Assembly: GCA_025677815.1 (NCBI GenBank)
Contig: JAIXMP010000007.1
Coordinates: 1,488,001 to 1,552,000 of the forward strand
Source of the DNA: Phascolomyces articulosus
Lineage: Eukaryota; Mucoromycota; Mucoromycetes; Mucorales; Lichtheimiaceae
DNA: 64,000 nucleotides
Direction of reading: 5' to 3'
Made by a program: the position numbers and the translations under genes. Every line of letters starts with the position of its first letter. The stretch's first letter is position 1. Below, piece after piece: positions 22,395-34,500 of the stretch. The notes beneath the pieces are model-generated. The model saw only the letters and a program-made list of their open reading frames with translations, was not told where the DNA came from and ran no database searches.

Positions 22395-24389
22395 TTATTT
22401 TCGTTCTTCTTCTTGTTCATGGCCAAAATGACGACGGATACGTGGACCATAAGCTTTGTTGATATATAAAAGACCACAAGATAGCCAGCTGAGAGCAGCA
22501 AGAAATACAGAAAGGTATCCTGGACCAACGGCTTCAACCATAGGATTAGCGGCAAGTGTTAGAGCACAAGCTAATACCATACGAACCAAGTTACCAGCAG
22601 CAGTTGCTGATGCACCTTGACCTGGTAAAGCGTCCAAAAGATAAGCAGAAGTTGCTGTTGATAAAAAGAAAACAACCAAATATTTAATATATCACTCTAA
22701 ATATGATGCAGTAAAATAAAAATATAAAAATATGAGTATATACCAGTCATGACTTGATTCATGCCAAAGCATTGAATACCAAAACCAACAATACCAGTCC
22801 AATAGGACATTCCAGTTTCAATACCCCATCCAAAGAGTAGCTGACCAAATGGCATAAAGAATAAACAACAAGGCCAGAGATTCAGTGAAAGACGATCTTC
22901 TGCCTTATGTCTACCACCACGTTTTGCGCGAGCACGTAAAAGTAAACGATCGGACAACTTTCCATTTACTATAGCACCGAGAAAATTTCCAACACCTGCA
23001 CCCAAGAAAGAAAGACCTATTATCAGAATAAATTGGTACCAGTTTATAATTATTAGTATAGGTGCACTATGTAATATCCATATTCGTATGATAAACAAGT
23101 GTTTTGTATATCAACTAACCAATTTGCCATGCATTAAGGCCATATCGTGTTTCATATAGAGTTGGGATCACAGTTTCGATCGCAAACATACTTCCGAATC
23201 CAATACCACCGACAATTGATGATAATAAGATATTCGGATAACGAAGCAATAAGAATGGACGAATAGGGTTCAGTGTACGCTTCTTTTCCTGTTTTTCAGT
23301 TATTGTAATAGTCGTAGGTGCTTGTGATGTTGATGGTTGTTGAAGCTCTTTTTCATCTGCTGGAGCATGGTTTGAGATTGTATCTGAGCTTTTTGCAGTA
23401 GCTGTATCATCGTTATCGTCGGTATTGCTTTGAGGTGCGGTTGTTGGAAGTGTACCAGCATCGAATTTTTTATCGTCACGATAAGTTTCTGGCATAAATA
23501 AGAATGTAATAACAACAACAAGAGTACCGAAGGCAAAACAGAACCAGAAAGTGGCCCTCCAGGTAATAACACTCATGATTAAAAAGCCACCAATAACTGG
23601 GCCTATATATTATCAAATAAATAAATTATTTAATACAAAACTAGCCTGTTTTTTCTATGTGAAAAAAAAAACTTACCAACAATAGGTCCGATAATCATGC
23701 CAAGGAAGAATTTACCATAAGCACTGCCACGTTGTTCAACAGGAAACATATCAGCTATAGGTGCATATAAATGCAATAATCTGTTAATACTTGTCTAATA
23801 ATCATTCAACATTAATCTCTATATTATAACCAAACAAGAATCATTACCAATTACACCACCACCGATTGCTTGACCTGATGATGCTCCAATGGCCTGAACG
23901 CATCTTAATACTACCATTCCCCAAATATTGTTGATAAAAGCGTTACCAAGAGAAGATGCAACAAAAATAACCATGGATATGACCAATAAAAATCGACGAA
24001 TGAAATAATAATCACTGAATGCTGCCCAGAACACCGGGGCAATACCCATAAATAAGACGAACAATGCAGCTGTCAAAGTAGTTGCTATGGAAGGTGCATG
24101 TAATTCAGCATTGATATTAGGAATACCTATTATTGCATATTTTGATGATGATTTTAGTAAATTAGTAAACAAATAAACAAAACAGAAAAAAAAATTATCA
24201 CATACCTGGGAAATAAATTGTGGAAGAAAAACCAGGCATTGCTGCTGACATTGCTACAATGGCGATGGCGATATTTTTAAGTGAAGGTCGAAGAAGTCGT
24301 GGATCTTCATCAACAGAGGGACGTATCGATAATCGTGATTTGAGTAAACGTATAAATCGACCATCTTGTTTCGGTTGTTTTTCATTCAT
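22395..24389 (-). CDS. MFS transporter, DHA1 family (drug/polyamine-type; NIS-cluster transporter 2)
   Basis: Six exons: 24206-24389, 23848-24126, 23677-23754, 23120-23602, 22744-23016 and 22395-22654, giving 518 residues with all junctions in frame. The layout is that of fungal DHA1 transporters: basic N-terminus, first helix (IAIAIVAMSAAMPGFSSTIY), FVLFMGIAPVFWAAFSDYY, the IGASSGQAIGGGVIADMFP segment with EQRGSAYGKF, motif C (GMIIGPIVGPVIGGFLI), a long acidic/Ser/Thr-rich central loop (about 23280-23480), then RYPNILLSSIVGG, GNFLGAIVNGKLSDR and ATAAGNLVRMVLAC. Such proteins export small organic cations or xenobiotics with proton antiport at the plasma membrane. Its position suggests it could move the siderophore or its polyamine precursor. 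The ending is charged (GHEQEEERK). Confidence 0.88.
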
Positions 24390-27300
24390 AGTAATATAAT
24401 ACTAATGAGAGAAATAAAAATATATAATTATAGGTCACAAGTGAAAAAAAAAGAAAAAAGAAATATATATTTTCTTGTGTAAAACGTGAGTCTAATAGGA
24501 AGAACCCCACGCTCCTTTTATATAAAAAAAATTGCGGCGTTTCTAATGAGTGGGCGGTGATCCGGAGGAAAGAAGGATAGCATAATAACATTCGAGATGA
24601 TATAATTCATCCCACACAAAATGTTTCTTGTACGATCTTGATTCAGTTTTGTCACATGGTCCCAAAAATGGAAGTTTTTTTTTAAATGTAATTGACATTA
24701 TATTATATATTTTTATATAATTTATATACAAGTCTACTTTATTTTTTACCCATAGAATAGTATTATATTAATTAATATTAAAAACATGCTTACCAAACCT
24801 TTTTTTTTTTTTTTTTTTGATTCAAGGAAGTAAAATTTATGCAGGAAAGATAAAAAAACATGTAGATCAAAAAAAGGAAATTTCGGAGTGTTTGATTTGC
24901 CGAAAACCGCCCCCATGCGCCGATGTCCGCGCCTCCCGATGATCCGCGATGGCTAATAATTTTGGTATGTGCGAGGCGTGTGGATAGTTTTTATGTTTAT
25001 TTGCCTATCAGATTGTTTCAAGTTCAATGTTGATCTGTCAAATTTGATTTGGATCACAGAAAGACTTGTTCCAATCCAGACAGGAAGAAGGCTGCTTTGT
25101 AAGTTTATCATCAATAGACAACATAAACAAACCTTATTCTTACGTAATTGATTAGTCAGGTATTTATACTTACTATTCTATCAACATACCTTAATTGTAA
25201 TAATTATTGCTCACCAAGGATTTGAAGATTACTTTAGATTGGAAGCATCTTTATTTAATTAAACATTTCGATGATTGTGAAACTAATGAGTACTAGACGA
25301 GCTTGCATTTCTATTATTGTTCTTTAAATACAACCAGTAATACAATATAAACCCTGTATATTTTCCCCTTGTTGATCGTAGTAGTGACGTGGGACCTCAT
25401 CAAATGCAATGCGGCTTTTTTTTCTTTTTTTTTTTCTGATGGTTGATACTGTTTACTCTCAAATTTTGCTTAATTTTGTTCCAGAATTTTCTTTGTTAAG
25501 AAAGAACCGCCACAACCTTCTTTTTCTTTGTATAAAAAATTATTCTATAGCGGCTAAAAATAAATTGATGATGGGATTGCACTTTTGTTTTATCCTTTAA
25601 AATTCCATTTCTTGCAGTGTAGCACTTATTTAATCAAATTAACAAAGACATTGTATGACATGGTAGCATTTACTTTTACCGTGCATTCCAATAAAAAAAA
25701 AAGTGACAAAGAATTAATACAATTTATATATTCATAAATATTTTTACATACGTATTCATATTTATCTATAAAAGCATATATATTACTAACTGCAGATGGC
25801 TTATTGTAGACATATCAGATTGTCTTTCTTCAGCTACAGTAAAAGTGGAAGGAATATCATCCTTGCTTTTAAATGATGAACCGCTTGTATCCTCCTTGTT
25901 GTTTGAATATTTTTATATTACAAAGTCAGCTGGGTTGATACCTATCAAATCCAACATGGATGAGTATATATAATGGCACGTTACTTCCATCAATGGGAGA
26001 AGCTTTTTTTTTTTTTTTTCAAGAAATGTAAAGTTTCCCAAATGTATGCAAAGGTAAAGGATAGTTCGGATATTCATGAGTGTCATCAGAAATTACACAG
26101 TATGAGCCGACCTTCCACAAACAAAGCTAAATAGCAAATAAACCAAGCAATCCTTTGCCAGTAAGAATTATAATATACTATAATTATTGTTTTATAAAAA
26201 AGCACATATATTATTTGCATCTAAATGATTTATTGTTAGGGATAGTTAAAAGTAAGAAAATAGTTGTCTTGATCTTATAATTCAAATAAGGTGACGTTTC
26301 TCTAATTTGTAACGAATGCAAAGCCATACCATAATTTATGTGTTTGTAGCCATCATCAATTATAACATAGAGATAGATTCAAAAGTGATATGATAAATCA
26401 CATTGATTTCTAGCGATGCGTATTATTATTGATGATTGACAATACATACATTATTCTTATTTTATAACACTTATTGATATAAATGTGAACAAACACATAA
26501 TAATATTATACTGCGATACTTATTTGGGAGGATATTCAAAGAAAACCATTTGATTAAAAGCTACTATAATATCAGAAAATATAAAAATGAATAGATATAT
26601 AAACTAATTTATGATGTAGGTCTACTAAGCATTTCATGATTGGGCATTCTTCCGATATTGTCCAGTTATTAGTAGGTAAAAAATAACACTAACACAATTC
26701 GCGTTAAAAACACTGTATCTCAATATAGACATTTATTTTGCAGAATAATATATAATCACATGCATACTAAAAAAGTGAGAAATTGATTAGTTAAATATAA
26801 AAGGAGTATACTCAATGTGTTTTCTCTCTTATAAGACTCCTTGAAATAGGAATTTTCGATTAACTAACTGATAATATATCACATCATCAGGGGTGGTCTA
26901 ATACAAACTATATAGATATACTCCATTACCTTTATAAGGATAATAAAGGGAGGATATATGTATATCTACAATATGTGATAATGTGTGTAATTCCATTCAT
27001 GCTTTATGTTATTAATTCAATGACACATTATCTGTACTCTCACCAAAAAAAAAAAGAAACAAAACACCATCATGTTTATTATTATAAGAATCTATTACTA
27101 TACAAGAGAAACAATAATAAAAGTTGATCATTGTGTAGAAAAACTTATAATAGTATAGTGCATGCAATTAAAAAAACGCAGAGACCTATAATGCCTCTTC
27201 TTCAAACTACATAATAATTGGAAACAATAATTCGTTGCAGAAATAATAATAAAACTACCCCGACACTGCCTTACTTTTTTTTTCCACTCTTTTTTTTCCC

Positions 27301-27446
27301 TCTCTTCACACTTTTTTTATTATTACCCACCCAAACGTTCCCTTTTTTCTTTCTTTCTCATATTCATTACCGCGTTCCATTTTTTATATTCCCATTTGAA
27401 TTCATTTATCATATTTTATTTCAGTTGACAAGTCCATTCGGAAATT
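24390..27446. other. divergent intergenic region
   Basis: About 3.1 kb between divergently transcribed genes, the second MFS gene on minus and the muniscin gene on plus. Mostly AT-rich with T-runs (24800-24819). A compact GC-rich block at about 24898-24955 (CCGAAAACCGCCCCCATGCG and GTCCGCGCCTCCCGATGATC within it) contrasts strongly with its surroundings and may be a regulatory island. A 60-codon ORF at 24969-25151 has no recognisable features. Pyrimidine-rich DNA at 27255-27420 precedes the muniscin start. Confidence 0.5.
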
Positions 27447-30400
27447 ATGGCACAATACGCAGAGTCATTTCTGGTAATAACAAGAAATTCAAACACTCTA
27501 TATTATAAATAAACGGCATCGTATTCGGCAAGAATCCCTTTTTTATTATTTTAATTCATTTTTGAAAAAAATGTACCATGACTATTGATATATAGACGGT
27601 TCGACCCAAAGACGGGTTCGATATTGTGCAAGACCATATGAAAGCAGGAAGAACTATTGACGAAGAATTTGCTCAATATTTTAAAGAAAGGTTAGGGGGA
27701 TTTTCTTTTTATTTCTATTAAACAAAATAGTAATAGAAGCACTTAATATTTAAAACACAATCCAGTTAACTGGGTTTCTAATTATATAATTCCAATGAAA
27801 CTTAAATATAAATATAGAGCATTTATTGAAGATCAGTATGCAAAGAATCTCGTCAAGGCATCGAAAAAGTTATTTGCAATGGATAAAGGAAGTCTTGGGT
27901 AAATATTGTATATAAAACTAAGAATATACAAAACAGTTATGGATAGACTTAACAAAGAGAAGTTTTTTTTGGGAGAACAAAAAAGAAAACTAATAATAGT
28001 GTAATCGATTGTGTGATTATTATGATGATGATTCTATATTATTCTTTAGCAACTTTGCTCCGATTTGGGATTTACTGTTCAATGAATTCACAGAAATATC
28101 AACAGCTCATGCGATCCTTAGTTTCAAGATTGCAGAAGAAATTGAAAAACCATTGAGAACTCCACCTTCATCTGAACATAGCAAAGTGAAATCGGTAAGA
28201 ATTTAGTATTGTTTTGATGACTATTTGGTTTATCATGAAAAAATAGGATCGTCATCATAGTATTCACTTGAATTATACAATAGGCCGAAGCAACATTTCA
28301 TCGATTAGTAAAAGATTACGATGAAAATTCTAAAAAGGTAAGAAAAAAAAAGATAAACATCCTTTCCTATGTCCTCATTTGGTCATTCATGTATTTTTTA
28401 CATTTCTATATAAAAATATACTTATATGAATATTTATATGAATGATTAGTCCAAGGAAAAAGGCACATTATTCAAGAGAGGCAATAAAGACAATTCAAAG
28501 CGTGGGTTGGAAAACGCGGCATCAATGTGGTACAAGGATGGTCCTGCATTTCTGGAGGTAAAAATAAAGGTGTAACAATAAGAAGAATTTATAGATATTT
28601 ACCCTTCCTGTTATATATAAATATAGAATCATCAACATTTGGAAGAAGCAAGATTAATACGATTAAAATCACTTGTGGAGAAATTTGAACAAATACAAAC
28701 GGACCAAATGTTAAAACGCATGGAGGTAAGATTTTTTATATCTTTTTTTTTTAATTATTATCTTGATGGATAGAATAATTTATATAACACGTGGTATCAT
28801 TCTTTAGATTGCAAATATCACCATGTCAGCGGCAACTGCTTATGATATTTCTAATGAAATTGATCATTTTTGTCAAACACGTGGAAAAAACCTTCAAAAG
28901 GCTTTAGGTGCTTCTGGAAATGAGGTGCGAAGACCTAGTTATGATGATCGACAAGGAAGTGGTAGTATTCAAACAACGTCAACAACAGCAAGTTCACCTG
29001 GAGAATCTCAAAAAGCAGGACAAAGAACGAGTAAATGTAAGGAATTTATTTTAGAAAAAGGGTTTATTATGGCATATAGACTGATAAGCTTTTTTTTTTA
29101 TTATTATAGTAAAATCTACATTTTCATTACGACGAAAGACAAGAAATGGTTCTGCTTTAAGAATTCCTGAGTATGTTTTCATCGAAAACTATATGGTAAT
29201 AGTTAAAAAAACACAAACTAACAAAAGTGTTTATAATTATCTTCTAGTGCTAATTCATTTGGTGCAATCGATGAAGAGCCAAATACTAATGGAGCAACTA
29301 CACAACGACCCCCTTCAACACGTAGTAAAGGATCTTATTTGCCACACAATGGCAGTGATAGAAACCTTGCATCTCCTCCACCAGCAACTGCAAGTATTCA
29401 TTCTCAAGAACCTCAATCACTACAATCTTCCAGCCAATCTCCGCAAACTTCTTCACATCAACAGACAATTCAGGTAAATAAAATTAAAGAAGAGAGGTGA
29501 ATAAATGAATTGTTTGTTGACAAAGGGTAATGTTATATTGATAGGCACCTTCTCTGGATGCTGAAGGATATTCCATTCCACCACCGGACCGTTCCGAATT
29601 TTCTACAGCTTTGCATGATAACAATAGTGGATTTGATGCTGATTCTTCTCATGATTCACAGCGATTCAAGATTGATATTCATGAGGATACAGTGGATAAA
29701 GGAAACAAACAAGAAAATGATGCAACATTGACACGTGTAGCATCCCTTCTTCGAGACGTAAGTTACCCACTCCCTATATATTTCAATTTCTAAAAAGAAA
29801 ACTAATATAGAGCTATAATAATTTATTAGAAAACGCCATCTGTATCGAGACGGCCGCGTGGAAGACGGGAGTAAGTTCTTAAAGATTACCTTTTTTGATG
29901 ATAATGGTGTGGGGTAACAAAAAGGTTAAAAGGAGGGGTTGATTGGTATAAAAAAGAGGGGAAATTTTCTAACCAATTTTGACTGTGTGACTATTATGAA
30001 ACCCATAGAAATATTCGAAGTATGCAAATTGAATCAGGTTCACAAATATTTAAAAATGAAGAACGATCAACAGCGTCCGTATCAGCAGCAGCAACTGGAG
30101 GAGTAGAATCCAATATTTCATCAACAGCCACCACACCTACCAATCCATTCCATCAAAACTCATTTGAAGTATCCACACCTACCAGCACTTCCTCTGTGTC
30201 ACACAGCCCTACAATGTCGCATGAAATTCCTAATCAACTCCGACCGATTCCTGAAACAGCCGCACAACCACAAATCCATGCATCGATCGTCGAACTAACG
30301 GAACGAGATCCGCAAGCAGGTACTGACGGTCCGATCCGTCTTCAAGGTCAAATCAAATTGGTTTACAATGGACCTTCTTCATCCAATGTCCCACTTTTGT

Positions 30401-31008
30401 TACGATTAAGTCAACCCGCCGGACAAAATATATCATTGACAGCTAATCCTCAATTTGTTGAACGATGGAATGATGAACCCGATATTTATGCACTCAAAGT
30501 GGAAGCTTTTGATGGACATCGGCGACAACCTGTTCTTTGTTTCAAATATCAATTGGAAATGAATGCAACAACAGCAGACACACCTTCTTTACCTATCCAA
30601 CTCAAGCCTGCTTGGAAATGTACCGATGATACAACTTATTTAATAGTCAATTATCAAACCAATCCTACCAAATTTATACCTGAAAAAAGTCAAGTGGCGA
30701 TTTGTGTCAAGTATGATCCAGTGTTGGTGAATAATGTACAAAGTACACCTCAAGGAGCTTGGGATACAAGTAAGAAACAATTAACCTGGATGACGGATGC
30801 TATTGCTCAAAGTAGTCAATCTTCACGTCTTTTGGCCAAATTTAATACTGCTGAAAAGGGTTCCTCAGTACCAATCATATTAAAATATTATTGCAAGGAT
30901 GCACTCATGTCCAATATGTCTATTGAAGCTGTGCCAGCATCTGGATCCACATTACAAATCAAACAAGTGCAAACTGTGGTTCGATCCGATAAGATAGCAT
31001 TTGTATGA
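27447..31008 (+). CDS. muniscin, Syp1/FCHO-like F-BAR endocytic adaptor
   Basis: Thirteen exons: 27447-27473, 27596-27690, 27818-27898, 28050-28194, 28284-28337, 28450-28557, 28627-28725, 28808-29036, 29110-29170, 29248-29473, 29545-29757, 29830-29870 and 30009-31008, giving 792 residues. The N-terminal F-BAR domain (about residues 8-240) shows GFDIVQDHMKAGRTIDEEFA, FIEDQYAKNLVKASKKL and MWYKDGPAFLENHQHLEEAR. A long Ser/Thr/Pro-rich linker follows. The C-terminal mu-homology domain (about 545-792) shows IHASIVELTERDP, LLRLSQPAGQ, QLKPAWKCTDDTTYLIVNYQ and the end RSDKIAFV. Muniscins are early-arriving proteins of clathrin-mediated endocytosis that bend the plasma membrane and bind cargo and coat proteins. 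Exon 1 encodes only nine residues (MAQYAESFL). Confidence 0.92.
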
Positions 31009-31408
31009 CGGTAATAAAAGCTTCTCCAAGTTTTCTCATTTATAATATATTTATTTTTTGTCTTATTTATCCACTTCTTTCTTTCTTCTCCTCCTCAATT
31101 CTCTCCCATATCTCTTTAACTTATTTCCTCCTCTTTATTCATTTAATACTACTTATAATAAGAAGAAAATACTATCTCTTCCATATTATTTATCACCCTT
31201 CTATTTTTTGTTACTGAAAAAAATAACCTACTTTTTTTATGTACAAGTATATTATTCACACAAACAATACTGAAAAAAAACCAAGAAAATAAATATAATA
31301 AATAAAACAGATTCTATTATAATAGCAATAATAATAATAATAATTATAATGATAAGGTTTTTAAAAAATATCTATGTATAATACTTTCTAATTTTATATA
31401 TATATAAA
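31009..31408. other. 3' intergenic region between convergent genes
   Basis: 400 nt. Pyrimidine-rich DNA follows the muniscin stop, then AT-rich DNA with ATA/ATT repeats near 31320-31350. No gene is seen. Confidence 0.5.
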
Positions 31409-33663
31409 TTAAGAGGATACACAAGGTGTATAAGGATCCATCATGGGGACAGTGTTTTTACCAAGCGTGAAGGCCTTCCAGAAGTTAGGGATAGGCAAAT
31501 TACGCAATTGAGCAGGAACATTAGACATCAGATTCTTATCTGTATGAACATCAAATTGTTTGGGAACCTTGCCACCATATCGTGTAAAGACCCCTGGTTC
31601 ATACGTTTGCCGCCACAAGACAGGGACCAATCCACCCTTGGAGGATCCAGGTAATAATGGATCTGTCACATAACAATTACTTTTATCCACCAAAGCATCT
31701 TCCAATGCCAAATTACCCAAGCTAATCACATTGGGATCCATGCCATCCACAGCACCAAACTTGTTATTGCTCACGATAATATGCCAACCCCAAGGAGAAA
31801 TAGGTACACTACTATTCCAGATGGGTGGGCGAATGGTATAGTTTAATCGGGCGGTATAGAAATCGAAAAAGGTGACACCTTCATAAAGCCAACCATTCAA
31901 TTGTTCTTCAGCTCTGAAACTATCATCCAAAAACTTGTAAAAGAAATTATTGGCCACGACCATGTTACTGATTTGCATAAAATCAGCATGAACAGCAGCG
32001 TATATCATGACACCACTGTCTGCCATATAGTTGGAGACAACATAAGAATCCACAGCAGAGGTAAAGCGAGTAGCACCACCAAAATCTCCAATTTGCCAAC
32101 CACCAAAGAAGTTTTGATAAACATAGGTTTCATTGCTGCCTACAATACTAATGGCATGGTCTTGACCGTAGTTGACAGATTCAGGCAAAGTACCATTGAT
32201 GATATTTTCCTTGATGGTAATATCTTTGCTAAAGTAAAGTTGAACACCCGAGGCTAAATAACCTTGTTCGTCATCCAAGTTACGTTTTAAACATTGCTGG
32301 ACAAATTGGAGTGAAGTCAAGACGGCTTGAACTTGTTGTGGCACATAGGGATAAACATCGTTCACGTGGCGTAAATCCATACCAAAGATATTGTTGGAAA
32401 TAACACTACTCTTTTGTGTTTGGAAAACAACACCAGCATCTATAATAATTTTATCATAATTAATTTCCATACACACATCTTCCAGTGTTATTATGATCCG
32501 ATGAAATGGAGAAAAGGGTTAAGGGGGGGTAGAGGAAGAATGGATAGATATTTTTAGATCATCAACCATACTTACTTGTTGTCTCGTTCTTGGGAATTAA
32601 TTCAATACCACGATGTTCGAAATCGCGTAAAAATACATTACCATCTAAATAATAGATAGATCGATTGTGATATTAGTATATAGGATGGCTAGTGCATTTT
32701 AAGAGAGATTACATATATTTTTTTTTACCAATAAAAAGGTTTTCTCCGCTATATGAAATAATAGATCCACGGCCACCATTAAGGAACAAATTTCCAAGAA
32801 TACTGCTTTCATCACCATTTGCGTGGGATTCAATTTCAATATTGACGTTATCAAAAACAATTCCTTTGATAGACCATGCTTTATTTTTGGCCGGAACTAT
32901 TTTTTTTATATGTAGTTGATTGATAAATAGAACTAGAAATAATGGTCATGATAATGAAAAAAGTTTACCTCTGATAGTAGCGGTTTCATTGACTTCCTGG
33001 GGTCCTTTAAAAAGCGTAGGATTTTGACCTGATCCAATAGCGTGTAATGATATACCAGGTTTTAATATAACAGGTTCATTGGCAGATAAAATATATTGAC
33101 CTAAATTGAATTGATATATTTATATGCAAGATGAAATTTAGTTATTGTCTCTCTTATTCAGATTTTGAATCAATGTATAGATTATATAATATGAATCATA
33201 GTATCTCATCATTATGCTTGTTCTCTTTTTTTTTGGTGGTTTTCATTCATCCCTACCTGGAGAAAGATTGACGACTGATTCACTATTATATATATATTAA
33301 GCATGAATAGCGCAAGGAGAATTAAGAACAAGTTAGATTATGTATTATCATATAATAATAAAAATGTAAATATATCAATAAATCGAATGTAATTCAACTA
33401 CTTTTATACATATATATATATGTATGATTATAGCAGGATGGGAATAATTAAAACCCTTTATATATAAATACATCAAAAATATTTATTTACCCTAATAATG
33501 CAGCTTTATCAATTAAGCCCTGAAGTGTAGATGCAGTGTTTTCAGTAGAAGTATAAGCAGCAACGGCTTTTTCCGAACACTCTATATCAATCGCTGCTGC
33601 TAGAGTGGATGTTGATGTTATTGTAGAGATAAATAACCCCACAATCAAATTCTTGAGCTTCAT
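31409..33663 (-). CDS. secreted parallel beta-helix (pectin-lyase-fold) protein
   Basis: Six exons: 33491-33663, 33257-33282, 32969-33100, 32729-32896, 32576-32644 and 31409-32439, giving 532 residues. Residues 1-23 form a signal peptide (basic MKLKN, hydrophobic LIVGLFIS, small residues TLAAA before the mature part). The body repeats short strand-turn units with Asn/Gly ladders typical of right-handed beta helices (for example SSILGNLFLNGGRGSIISYS, VISNNIFGMDLRHV, ITIKENIINGTLPESVNYGQ, VVSNYMADSGVMIY, HIIVSNNKFG). No catalytic set of a known lyase or glycosidase family could be assigned by eye. It is probably secreted or wall-associated. The function is open, and carbohydrate binding or cleavage is an inference. 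Confidence 0.8.
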
Positions 33664-34077
33664 CTTTTTCGTTTGATAGAATGAGAAGAAGAAGAAAAAA
33701 TAAAAGCAACGAGTTGAAAAACGAAAGGAATATTTATACTAAAATATTTTCTATGATGCGAATTGGATGGGATATTTGACTGTAATTAGAAGAAGTCTAA
33801 GTCCAAGGCGAAATAGTAAAACACACAAAGCCAAATGGAGTTTAGAATGGAAAAGCGCATAGTTTTTTTTTTTTTTTTTTTTTTTTTTCTATTTGCATTC
33901 CAGCAGAAACAACAATTTTTCTTCTCTTTTTTTCTCTTTTTTTTTTCTCATTCTGTGTATATCTACGTATTCGCACACATACAGCACCAAACAACAGCTT
34001 ACTATCCACACATATACATTATATAACATATCATCAACATAACTTTCTCTCCATATATATATAAAATATTTACAAAT
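33664..34077. other. divergent promoter region with a long T-run
   Basis: 414 nt between two divergently transcribed genes. It contains a 26-nt T-run (33863-33888), further T-rich blocks near 33919-33948, and a TATATATA stretch at about 34055 just before the ATG at 34078. Confidence 0.6.
33863..33888. repeat. poly-T tract (26 nt)
   Basis: An uninterrupted T-run lies between divergent genes, about 190 nt upstream of the + gene. In fungi such tracts often exclude nucleosomes at promoters, and that role here is an inference. Confidence 0.85.
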
Positions 34078-34428
34078 ATGCCTAATATGATGAATAATAA
34101 TCATACAATGATGGCTTCTCAATCCACATATTTGTTACCAAAAGACCCTCCAACCTATGATTCCATTTATTTGAACATGCCTCATTCCTCTTCTTCATCG
34201 GCATCGAGTGCTACTTCACAAAGTAATGGATGTTGTCCAGCTTTACAACGATTTATTTATAGACAAGCTCCATTTTTACAACGCTTGGCAGCAGCTACTT
34301 TTGTAGCTACCACTGTTTCCACAACAGTTATGTTGTTATTATGGCAATTACAAAATTTAACAACACCAGAAGACGATCGTCCATGGTTTGATCCAGACGA
34401 AGTTTCTGCTGACTTTATCAACCCTTGA
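34078..34428 (+). CDS. small single-pass membrane protein with a PPTY motif, 116 aa
   Basis: Single-exon ORF of 116 codons, with a pyrimidine-rich and TATA-like leader before the ATG. Residues 1-60 are polar, with PKDPPTYDSIY (a PPxY-type motif that could bind WW domains of Nedd4-like ligases) and a Ser run. One hydrophobic helix (AATFVATTVSTTVMLLLW, about residues 78-96) follows two basic/aromatic turns (RFIYRQAPFLQRL). A short acidic tail ends DEVSADFINP. No signal peptide is seen, so the helix probably acts as a membrane anchor. Family unknown. The composition and context (divergent promoter, AT repeat after the stop) argue that it is real. Confidence 0.6.
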   Translation: MPNMMNNNHTMMASQSTYLLPKDPPTYDSIYLNMPHSSSSSASSATSQSNGCCPALQRFIYRQAPFLQRLAAATFVATTVSTTVMLLLWQLQNLTTPEDDRPWFDPDEVSADFINP

Positions 34429-34454
34429 AATATAACGTAAAAGATAAGATACCC

Positions 34455-34457
<3 letters not shown>

Positions 34458-34495
<38 letters not shown>
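34458..34495. repeat. (AT)n microsatellite
   Basis: About 19 AT units, 30 nt after the stop of the small membrane protein gene, so probably in its 3' UTR. Confidence 0.9.

Positions 34496-34500
<5 letters not shown>

Noticed and set aside
24969..25151. 60-codon + ORF in the divergent region before the muniscin gene
   Set aside because: No motif, no splice partner found, and length expected by chance in 3 kb of non-coding DNA.
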